Of a stretch of 26,419 nucleotides of DNA, positions 9,252 to 19,500 are shown in pieces. The DNA comes from Chromera velia (taxonomy: Eukaryota > Sar > Chromeraceae), in assembly GCA_018398765.1 (NCBI GenBank), contig JAHBMJ010001370.1:4744-31162 (forward strand). The letters are read 5' to 3'. The position numbers were made by a program, and so were the translations under genes. Below the pieces are notes generated by a model. It worked only from the letters and a program-made list of their open reading frames with translations, was not told the DNA's origin and did not search any database. Every line of letters starts with the position of its first letter. Position 1 is the first letter of the stretch.

Positions 9252-10948
9252 AGCTAGGACAGAAGAAACGTGCAGAAGGGATAGAGAACGCAGGGTGGCC
9301 CAAACTTCCTCAAGTTTGGAATCACCAACTCGAATGAGGGAGGTGTTACGACCTACTCTCACGCCATAAGAGAAGACGCGGGCACCATCTGACTCCAAAG
9401 AGGTGAAGGTGAGTCTCAGAGCTAGAAGGTTCTATAGGCGTATGAAGGTCAGTCATTTTATCAGCCTCAGGTTTACTGGCTACTCTAGAAGGCTAAGGCT
9501 GAAGTCTTTGAAAGCTTTAGCGCACGTCTGTCCTCCTGGACCAGAGAGATCATGTGAGGTTGGGGGCTACGCAGCCAAGGGCTCCAGCTAGCCCAAACGA
9601 GACCTGGGATCGACTATTTCGATCTGAAGTATCATGAAGTATCGCCAGGGGGCCTTCCACACCCGATCTCTTGTCTGGATTCCTTTTGTACGTTTAGGTA
9701 TCTCTACTGTGTTTCTTCTCTGTAATGCGTGTATTCATGTCTGCAGAAAGGGTTAGATGAGATCTCAAAGAGGTCGAGTCGATCAGAGTTCATTAGAGAT
9801 GATGACTCGTCATAACTGAGAGCTAGAGAGGTCGATCGTCCTCCACTAAATTTGGATATGACTCAAACTATTCAGCTCTACATTTTTCTTCTTTCATAAT
9901 CGGCTAATTTCTGATTTTTATGGTGCACTGCACGGTTTTGGCTGCGGCTTACCACGCGGAATCGGTTTTGCATGCGGGGCCAAAATTGGCTTCTCGTGAA
10001 AGGCAAAAGAGATGGAGGTGGGAATCGAACTCGGGACCAGGTTCTTCTGCTTCTCAGTCTGCCACCTGCTCTCACTTCATCCATTGTAATTCTCCTGATG
10101 TCTGTTAAAGGACATATACAGACAGCAAAACGTCTCAGAACGATCAAAAACTTAAGTTGCGGTCTGAGTAGACTGTAACACATGCCCCCTCCTCGATAAG
10201 GCGCTTCCACGCGCCTTCAAAACTAACATTGCCTCCTTCACCACTTGTTGTGCCCTTCTTACTCACGATCCAGAGCTCGATGGTCTCTCCACAAGAATAG
10301 AAGTTTAGATTGGCTGACAAGGACTGAACCTGAGTAGATGTGAATAGAACCTAGAAAAAATCTAATTACAGTCAATAAGAGATTGTCCAGAAGTCTTTGA
10401 TGTTCACAAGAATCCGATTCACCAGGGATGGAATGACTGTCATCCTTCCTCCTCTTCCCTCATCCTTCTCTCAGATCCTCCTCTTGCTTTTATCATCACT
10501 CAACAACTTTAATCGCCTTTTCTCTTTTTCTTTTTTTTTTTTTAATTCTTTTGCTGCACGACAGACGCGACATGACATGTTGTATTGATATGGATGAACT
10601 TGGATTTGATGTGGATATTCAAGATCCATTTTAGGAATTGATGTGGATATTTAAGATACGAGTAAATATAAGCAGATATACATGGATACGCATATCCTTT
10701 TCACTATTATCTTAGCTAGCTGCTAAGCTTCACTACAGCTCTGGTTACTAGCTAAATCTTCAATCATAAAATCAAATTATCAAATTATTGCGCGCGCATC
10801 TGTATGATTAATCTCAATCCAGATCTTGAATAATCTAGACTCGGATGTGACAATATTATTTTTCTTACAAGGATATTTCTTCAGAGCTGCCCGTCGTACG
10901 TTACGGTACACATGCAGCAATTTGCCAGCAAATGGACGCTCATTAACA
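9252..10948. other. Intergenic region, downstream flank of the J-domain gene
   Basis: No convincing gene. 9252-9870 may be further decayed retroelement DNA, but I could not read a protease or RT in it. A tRNA-like segment lies near 10011-10083. 10397-10560 is pyrimidine-rich and ends in a T-run (about 10528-10544). 10580-10790 is AT-rich, with GGATATTCAAG/GGATATTTAAG words repeated. Confidence 0.5.
10011..10083 (-). other. tRNA-like remnant (possible SINE head)
   Basis: On the minus strand GAGTTCGATTCCC resembles a tRNA T-loop / Pol III B box. About 35 bases upstream, GAGCAGGTGGCAG resembles the D-arm / A box. The acceptor and T stems do not pair properly, so this is not a functional tRNA. 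It could be a tRNA-derived short interspersed element or an old tRNA pseudogene. Confidence 0.3.
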
Positions 10949-12741
10949 TCAATACCGTTTATTCGAGTCTTCTCTCCAGAGGTCTCGTTCGTGAAAGTGA
11001 GACACATTCTGATTTTGCAACACGCAAGCTTTCGCTTTTGAAAATTTGTGACCGATCTTTCCGGCGTCGCTGCCCGGATCCACAGAGGGATCGTCTTTTT
11101 GCACACGCCTCAGGCCGGCGTGTACATCTGCCTTCACATGTGCAGCCCTCCCAGGAAGCCGTGCAGAAGATGAATGACGGTATTGCGCAGATACAAAAGC
11201 CATCGCCCTGTCACGCTGTCGTGGTCGGCCAGACAGATTCGATGCGGACTCATTCCTTTGCGCATCCTCCGCTTTTTCTGTCTCTCCACCTTTCGCATCT
11301 CTCTCTTTCGATTTGTCTTTTACACTTGCCTCACGCCTCCCCGAGAGTTCTGTTGGAAACCCCCTCTGACATGCAGAGGAAGATGCAGACGCGCAAGTCG
11401 ACCCTGAAGTGTGAAGAGACGCTGCTGCCTCTTCTCCGTCGCGCCCTCCCCCGTCTTTTTTTCCAGCCGCAGGACATCCCAGAGCAGGCTGCGGAAGGAG
11501 CAAAGAGACAGACAATCGTTCCTCCCTCGCCCCTTCTCCAGGCGGGTCCCTCCCCTCTGCTGCGGTTGGCTGATCTCTCCGTGCCGATGCGGCCTCCTTG
11601 CTCCGTCGTCTGCTGAGCAAAGGGGACGCGTCGAAGGTACTGGGGCCCTGTGCATTCTTGGGTGTTGAGACTATAGGGCTATGAGTGGATGGAAGGGGAC
11701 GGCGGGGGGGGGTGGTAACTCGTGTGGGTCTATTTTGGCCCAGAGGGTTGTGCTGCTGCTGCTGAAGCTTCTCCCTGTAGGCCTTCGCGATGGCGACAGT
11801 TTCGGGTCTGCGTGGACAGACAGACAGGAAGGAAGAGGGAAGGTGAACCAGAACCAAACAGAGGGCACAGGGAACGAACGAAAGAACACCTCTTAATTTG
11901 TACTTACATGCTAGAATCAGCTGCTTCCTGTTCGAACCAGGGTTACTGTTCACTTCTCTCTTTTTTCTTTTTTCTTCCCTTACTCCATCACTTCCTCCTG
12001 CAGCCTCGTCAAAAAAGACACATTCAATCCAGACAAATCGACAAGCAAAAAAAAAAAAAAGAAAAGCGAAAAACGGTTCCTCACTGTCTCTGCAGGCCGT
12101 CAGGTCTTGCAGACTGGAAAAGATACGGAGGAGGATATCGATATCACTGCTCAAGAATAATCCGCAAGAAAGAACACAAACGGCAAACAAAGCTGCACAC
12201 AATCCCGATCGAGAGAGAGACCATGCAGAAGGCCGACCGGCCGACCGACCGACCTCAGTGCGTGCACGACCCACTCACGGCCTCTGGGGTGGAAGGGTGC
12301 GAGGACGAAGGCCGTCATGTGGGAGCCGTGGGGGTGGCCGCAGTTGCACTGAGAAGAGAAGAAGAGAAGAAAAGAGAAGGCAAACACATACTCACAAATG
12401 CTTAATTGCTTTCAGGCGTCTACGCAGGCATCATCGGTCAACGCCAGCGCAGGAGAACAGGAGCGTGCTGGCATGACGAAACTGAGGGAGGAGGCAGTGC
12501 ATTTTTTCTTTCATGAGTTTTGTCTTTTCCTTCCAGGTTTAGTGGGCTTGCTTCCGTGATACAGGTGCTCTATGAACGTCGATTCTTTTCTTGTTGGATG
12601 CATTATTATAAATATAGCTGAGTGGCTGACCACAAATGGAGATCTGAACCCTTCACAGTCACACTTTTGTTTCTTGCAGGCAAAGGGAGGTTCCGGCAAG
12701 TGCTCCGTGTGTGGGTGTTTGCATCCACACTTCACCTGCAG

Positions 12742-12791
<50 letters not shown>

Positions 12792-15337
12792 GGGGGGGGG
12801 GGGGGGGGGGGAAAAGAGAGAGTGACACAGAGACGCCAACAGCCAATCTTTGGGTCTTTTCCTTCTTCAACAATTGGAAGGTAGACAGACAGTGCACACA
12901 CACATGCATTCAGAAAAAAATAAGGGGGATGCAGGCAAGGAAGAGCAGACGGATAAACGAACGAACGAACAAGGAAGTGAAGGAGAAAGACAAAAACCCG
13001 AAAGACAGGAGGCAGGCTGAAATCTATGCAAAAAGAAAGACAAGATCCAATCAGGAAACCACTAAAGAAACACAGAAACGAGGAACTCAAGATAGCACTT
13101 AGACGCTTCACCAACAGCCCCCCACCTTCCAGGCGTTGTTCTGGACAACCCAATCGAACCTCTTGCACGGACATTTGTTGTGTGCACACCCGAAATCAGC
13201 ACCTGCATGAGTTAAAGAGAAAGGGTCGGGGCAAAAATTGAAGGCTCAAAAATGGGCCGGCAGACGTAAATGGATCGGTGGGCAGATCGATGGGTAGATA
13301 GATAAAGAGACAAATCAACAGGCATAGAGTGAGTGACGAGTAATGGAAACGCATGAGCAACAGGGGTGTACTCGGAAACACCTCCCTCCCCCATCCCCCC
13401 TCCCCCCCCCACGCACACACGCACACACACACACACAGAGGATGGAGGACAGGGGGGAGCCTCGTTCACTGCGTGTCTCACCGGGGTCGTGCCTCTTCAG
13501 AGAGTGGCCACAGAGACACTCCGCCTTCTCCTTTTTGATCCGAACGCAGGTCAGCTCGCACTCTCTGCAGCCCTCAAATGGAAAAACAACGACCGAACAG
13601 CCAGATCGATCGAACGCCCGTTTGTTCACACGACAGCAGGACGATCTGCTGAGAGGAAATCAACTGGAGACCCTTGCGACACTTGCCAGCTTAGATCGAC
13701 TCCACTATTACAAAACCGTGAAGGGACAAGTCCACAATGAGGCAATACTCACTGCTCCCATCGAAAAGAAATAGTTAGGGACCAACACAAAAACAAAACA
13801 GGGCCCGAGGAAGAGACAGTCGCGGGGGAGGAAGAAAGGGGAAGGGTCCCTCACGAAGAAAAGCCAGAGCGAGCAGAAAAGAGCCCAATCGACAAGAATG
13901 CACCCATAAAAACGGATAAGTCAATTCCAATCCTTCACCCTGAGTCCGCCCCCCACCTGCAGAACCAAATGGCCCAAAGCTGTGAGATTTCGGAGAGGTA
14001 TCTCTTCTCCTCTGTCTTCAGACTTGAAAGCTCTGCGTGTCCCGGAAAGAACCGCAACCCGGCCTTCACGGTGTCAAGCCACGGATCCTCCGGGCTCCAT
14101 CTGATTTCGGGCACACAGACATGCATACATACATACATACATACACAAACATCTAAAGACACACACTCATGCATACACACGAATACACACAATACGACAT
14201 CCGTCACACATCAGGTTGCCCCGACCAAGATGGATCCTGAGGGCCCACTCCATTGACCGAAAGCGTCCGTCCACATGCAGAGAAGGGTACCACCAGACAG
14301 ACACAAAGGAGTGCTCCGCATGCGTTTCTGCTCCGCATGCGTTTCTGCTGGAACAGACATCCAGCCTGACAGACAGCAAGCACATGTGGACGTCCACTTT
14401 CTTATCTAGCAGCTTATGTCCACACCCACGAATGAGAATTCATGGACGGATACATACAGTCGAAAGAGGAGCACATGCAGGTACACACACAATGGCGACA
14501 CACTTTGATCTGTGGTCAAAACCTCTGTGGAGAAGTGAAATGAAGGCACAATCCAGGAGAGAGCGGCGAACCAATTTCGGGAGCTGAGAGGAACAGGGAG
14601 ACAAGCAGATTGAGTAAGTTAGTAAAAAAGAAAGAAAAAATAAAAGAAACGCAGTGAGCTACCTCAGGGGATTTGCCCACGGGGGATCCCTCTCTCTCTC
14701 CCTTTCCTCTGCGTTCCTCTGTCTCATCCCCGCTCCCCTGCCCCCCTCTCCCGAGGTTCCTGGTGGGAACCCTCCCCTCACTCCTCTTCCTGACTGTGCC
14801 ACAGAACTCTCGTGCTGGGACCCCAACAGGCCTGCCTCTTCTCTCTTGTTGATAAAGTCTAGAACAATGTCTCTGTACGCAGTAAGCATCTGAAACTTCT
14901 GCTGCGCATCTGCGTCGTCTTTGTTCTTGTCTGCATGCAAGCAAGGAGATGTCCAATGTTGAATCGCACGACGGAAGAGTGCCGGGGAAAGAGGAAGAAC
15001 AAACAAGGCGAGGAGAGAGGTGCACCATCAAATCAGCGTACCAATGGACCAGCGTAAAGTCACTGAAAGAGATGGATAGATAGATGGATAGATAGATAGA
15101 TAGACAAACACAGGATCATCGGGACGAGGGACAGACAAACGGAGAGGCAGGAAATCTTTTGCAAGTGTGCGTCTTTGGACACTGACCCGGGTGTAGACGG
15201 AGGGCATGCTGCCTGTAGACGGTCGAGACCCTCTGCTTTAATTTAGGGTCATGGAGAGACGGCTGCTGCACAGGGTGAGACCCTCCAAATAGGAAACGGA
15301 GGGCCTCCCGGACCATCACCTGAGATCCAGATGCCAT
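10949..15337 (-). CDS. J-domain protein fused to a FAM221-type Cys/His domain (8 exons, 586 residues)
   Basis: Exons in transcript order: 15337-15187, 14930-14663, 14100-13957, 13564-13482, 13202-13126, 12735-12631, 12348-12275, 11807-10949 (TGA). The phases agree and the total is 587 codons with stop. Residues 1-76 are a J domain: helix II RVSTVYRQHALRLHP, the HPD motif at 49-51 (split by intron 1) and QQKFQMLTAYRDIV after it. J domains stimulate Hsp70. Residues 204-286 alternate strictly: CLCGHSLKRH, CAHNKCPCKRF, CGCKHPHTEH, CKKQKCDCEGF, CNCGHPHGSH, i.e. three CxCxHx4H units and two Cx4CxCxxF units. This is the pattern of the FAM221A/B family, whose function is poorly known. Residues 302-586 are a low-complexity Arg/Ser/Glu tail starting PETVAIAKAYREKLQQQQ. 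Exon 7 may instead end at 12279 (stronger donor GTGAGT); that breaks this phase and gives a short tail ending near 11671. Confidence 0.8.
12736..12815 (-). repeat. (CA)n-(GA)n-G-run next to the exon 6 acceptor of the J/FAM221 gene
   Basis: On the plus strand a CA run is followed by a GA run and then more than 20 G. On the coding (minus) strand this reads C-run, TC-run, TG-run, CCTGCAG|GTGAAG. The microsatellites therefore form the polypyrimidine tract of the splice acceptor. Confidence 0.85.
13380..13438 (-). repeat. C-rich and (AC)n tract in intron 4 of the J/FAM221 gene
   Basis: CCTCCCTCCCCCATCC-type DNA followed by an AC dinucleotide run, about 45 bases inside the intron from the exon 13482-13564 donor. 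Confidence 0.8.
14120..14182 (-). repeat. (CATA)n and (ACAC)n tract in intron 2 of the J/FAM221 gene
   Basis: Five CATA units followed by CACA-rich sequence, close to the acceptor of the exon beginning at 14100. A nearby 17-bp word starting CTCCGCATGCG is directly duplicated at about 14313-14346. Confidence 0.75.
15064..15106 (-). repeat. (GATA)n tract in intron 1 of the J/FAM221 gene
   Basis: GATGGATAGATAGATGGATAG-type tetranucleotide repeats in the intron that splits the HPD motif. Confidence 0.85.
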
Positions 15338-16566
15338 TCTTTTTTCTGTCCCGTCTCCTCAGTGGGATCAATCTGCTGTTCGTCTTTTCTTCAACTCGAA
15401 TCCATCTGCATGACGAGGCCCGTCATCTTGCTCCCCTGCGGCACCTTGACCGGTGGTTTGATTTTCTGGACATCTAGCATTCGGGTTCAGTACAGGTTCT
15501 GCGAGAGATTTTCTTGATGACACCCAGCCTTCAACTTAATTGAGAAATCCTACTGTCATGCACTTGAGCGAGGCCACGGGTCGAGTTGCCCCAGGGGGGT
15601 GGGGGGTGTGGGGGGACCGGGGGGGCGGGGCCCGCGGGGGCGGGGGGAAGTACAGCGGTCTCTAGCGGTTTCTTCTTTTCGAGTATTCATTAAACCTCAT
15701 TAAACCAGTCCTTTGACCGGACCCACATCAGTTAACCTTCAATTATTCTTCAGGTTAGACTTTGCACCTTTTGTGGTATTAATGGATGGAGAAACCTTGG
15801 ATAGAGTAGGATGGAGCGTTGTACAACATTAAATTGGGAGAGGTAGGGAGAAGTTCGAGAGGGAGCTATGACAGTTATGAGAAGATATGAGAAGAACTGT
15901 ACATTTGATCACATTAAATCACATACAATCACAGCGCGAGAACAAACATCACACCCAATAATATCCAAGAGAATTACAAGGTTGGTGAAAGCCAGATCAA
16001 ATTTAATCAAATTCTACAGAATTCAGATAACAGTGATCAAGGCTTTGGTCCACTACATACATACACTGTCATACAGAAGGGAAATCAAGAAAAAAACTAA
16101 GAGAGAAGTGCCCTTTTGCATGCTAATACTAGCTAACACAGGGCTAGATACAGGGGTATTGCTGCAGCAAAATTAAGTACCAAACCAGACATAACTAACT
16201 TAATTATATGATTAAAGAACACTGACACAGAGTGAAAGTAAGCTTGTGGAGAACATACGATTCAATAATTAATCAACATCACCGCACGTCGAACGTTTGT
16301 CAGATCGGTATTAGAGCAGGAGGCCAATCTTCTAAACATTAATCCTAATCCTGTATAATTTCTAGACAAAACAATAAATTGAAATTAAAAAATTGAAAAT
16401 TTTACTAAACGCCGGCCATGCATACGCCGGCCATAATTTTTTTTTTTTTTACAGACCTTTCTAGTCATGGACTGATTGTACTCTGATACATGCAGTACTC
16501 AATCTTTATAACGAAGATTTTTTTTACATTTTTTACAAGTTCTTTTTCATGGTTTTAAAACACTGT
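15338..16566. other. Intergenic region between the J/FAM221 start and the LRR gene end
   Basis: Both flanking genes are on the minus strand, so the promoter of the J/FAM221 gene should lie in the left part. Contents: a G-rich run at 15593-15647, then AT-rich DNA with no domain-bearing frame. A tandem CGCCGGCCAT word occurs near 16410-16431, followed by a T-run (about 16438-16450). One 102-codon open stretch at 15868-16176 lies in AT-rich DNA and looks like chance. Confidence 0.5.
15593..15647 (+). other. G-run cluster with G-quadruplex potential
   Basis: At least six runs of four or more G separated by one to six bases, mostly T, C or A. It lies about 255-310 bp upstream of the J/FAM221 ATG, on the strand that would be the template for that gene. 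Confidence 0.7.
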
Positions 16567-19500
16567 TCATTGAATATGAATTGTGCATCTGTTCCGAAAC
16601 TTGCGCTCTGCCCGGGCTGTTTGAACCAAAGCGGCCACTGCGGTAGGATCTGCATAGTCAGCAGGGCTAGCAACAGGGCTTATACCCGATGGTCCAACTT
16701 CCACAGTGTTCACTCTCACCTGTCTCTGCTGCCGCAAATTGAGAGATTTCAGTGAAGGAAATGACTCAGGTGAAAGAGCATTAAAGAATGCACCTAACCC
16801 CTAAAGACCGATTAAATTTCGCTCTAGATCCAACGAAACAAGTTTCGAAGACTGCCGAGAGCGGAATGCCTCCGCAAAGGTCCGAAGACCTTCATTGTTG
16901 ATGCAACAGTCGGAGACAGTGACCATGCAGAGATCCGGAACCTTCCCACACCCCATAATCACTGCCAGCGCGCTCATTCCCTCTTTGCCAATGACCCCCC
17001 CAGACAAATCAATGCCGCGCAGTGCGAGCGTCCCCTTCTCACTCTCTGCAATCCCACAGAGAAGCGGGTCTAAGTCCGTTTCCATTCCCCCTTCCCACTC
17101 AAAAGCATCTCTTCGGGTGTCAAACGTCAAACGTATGATCCGAATACTGTCATTGCACTTCCCCGCGCTGAACAACGCCCCCAATGCCTTCACACCTTCG
17201 GAGTCAAAGCTGCACGGCAGGGAAGAAAGGGCGGGAAGCTTCCTTGACCCCAGCGCTGCTGTGACAGACTCACCCCTTTGATCTGCCGCGGTCCCTGAGA
17301 GGCTCAGGCTCGACAGCTTGGGCATCCCATCAGGACTCTCGACGATGGCATTCATGAAACTGTCTACCCCCTCCCCGCTTATGTCTCTATTCCTGCTGAG
17401 ATCAAGTTTGATCATGTTGCACATTGCACCGCCTTGAAGGGCTTCTGCGAATGCATTCATGGACTCATCATTCAAACCGGCATTCTGCAAACAGACAGTG
17501 GTCAATTTCGGAAACTTGCCAGACATAAAAGCAAGAGCAATCCAAGTTGCCCCCCCACCTCCAACGGATCCATTCGAGAAATTTAGACATTCGAGCAACG
17601 GAATTCCTTTCTCGGAGGCATAAACTGCTCCCAACAACTGCCCAAAATTTGCCCGACGCCCCTCTATCCACCCTCTCTCATCAAGTTTCAAAGTCAAGAG
17701 GCTGTGTGGAAGCTTGCCCCTTCTGACAATATCAGCCAGCGCCCTCACCCCCTCATCTCCTAAACCTGCCAGTGAATAAGAAACGTCCAGTTTTTCAATA
17801 GCAGGCAAATTCCCGCTCCCCAGAGCGAGCGCGAGCTCAACTCCTGCCTGCCCTGCATGTGTGAAGGGAATCTAAAGTGTTTTGAAAAAGGGGAGTCCAT
17901 GCGCGCATTCAGCGACTGCACGGAAGAAATCCACCCACCCAGCTCTTGCCGTCAGGCCGTCATCCGAAAGGTGCAGTTCTCTCAGAAGGGTCAGTGCACC
18001 CACCCTGACCCCCTCTGCTAGTGCATGCATCCCGGATGTGTCCCACCCTGAATCGGACAGACGGAGGACCGACAGGCGTTTCAATTTCCCTGACGTGAAC
18101 GCAGTCTTCAATCGCCCCCCCTCCGACCCTACAGCTGCGTCCTCTATGTTCAGCTCTTCGAGCATTGGCAGTCCAATTTGGCTCTCCGCTATACCCCCAA
18201 ATAAGGCCCTACCGGCCTCGACACCCAGTCCCATATTCCCCTCTAAATCTAACACACGAAGACCGCACAAACTTCCCGCCCTCACCGCTTCCCCCAATTG
18301 GACCGCCTCAGCATTGCCCAACCCAATAAACGGCATGCGGATCTCCGTCAGAGCAGAGAGGCGCACTTCTCGGACTGCAGTAAAGAATCCGACAAGGGCG
18401 GTATGAAGGTCGTCTCCCCCAGAAGACCCCCACCCAAATTTCAATCTTCGCAAGGACCCCAGACGGTGCGAGCGGACCGCTTCCGTTAGCTTTCTAAACA
18501 CTTGAGCCGCGGGACATGGACGGGGCAGTGTCAAGTCAAACGATTTCAGGTTGAGTGCAACAGGTGCTTGAACAATCTCTTCAAAGAAAGATGTCGTGTG
18601 GGTGCCAGACAGATGGACAGTCCGCACAGCACGAATCTTCCCCGCCCCTACCAGCCTCAAATTCTTTTCCTCCCCTTCCCTCCCCCCCCCATTCAGAGAC
18701 AGACCGACATGCTCAAGTGTCGGACAAGTATCGGCAGCGAGAGCCTCGAGGAGTGTCTCTGTTGCCTCCCCGGAGCATGAACCTGAAGGAATCAGGTTGA
18801 GGACCTTGAGGGAAGGAACACACTCAACCCTCAGGGCCCCGGACACTGCCTTCACCCCCCCGTCTCCAAACCCATTCCCCTCTAGATCGAGGACACTCAG
18901 AAGAGGAACCCGACCCTCACTCATCACACCCGCAAGCCGCTCTAACCCCTTATCTGTCAACCCGCACTGTCGCACCCGAAGCTCGCTCACATACGGCAGA
19001 GATGCCACACACAGCACACTGCACAGCACCTCCATGCCGGCGTCACGGAGGTCGTTCTCTGACAGACTGAGAGTCTCGACAGAGAGAGACTTCTCGGAGA
19101 CGGCATCGCACAGGCTCTTCAGACGGCCTTCATCAAGACCTGTCTTGTCGAGGTCAAGCGACCGCAGCCTCGCCGCCTTCCCCGCCTTTATCGAAGCTGC
19201 AAATGCTTCAATTCCCTCTGTGCCGAGTGCGTTGCCTGCAAAGGACGTTAAACAGCTGCAAAACAGAACAGAAAGAGTCGGACAATATCAGGTCGGCGCC
19301 TGAGGCTTCCGTATAGTCTTGCGCTCGCTTTCGCACACTTCACAGGAAAGATATCAAGAAAGAAAAACAACGAACCAGACAGGGTACAGCACGTGGGATG
19401 GCAGAAGCTTCTTGCATGCTTACGCCAGAGACACATCCGTAGATCGACCACGTTTTTGAAAGTCATGATTTCGTTTGAATTTCCGTTTACATTGGCGTTT

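Noticed and set aside
9105-9398. 97-codon minus-strand open frame
   Set aside because: It lies opposite the gag zinc-knuckle remnant, which explains the sequence; no domain was seen.
9878-10210. 110-codon minus-strand open frame
   Set aside because: It reads through the tRNA-like segment (RVRFPPPS is a typical translated T-arm artefact) and shows no protein pattern.
10912-11616. 234-codon plus-strand open frame
   Set aside because: It lies antisense to the long last exon of the J/FAM221 gene; composition is low-complexity and the minus frame joins to a supported exon chain.
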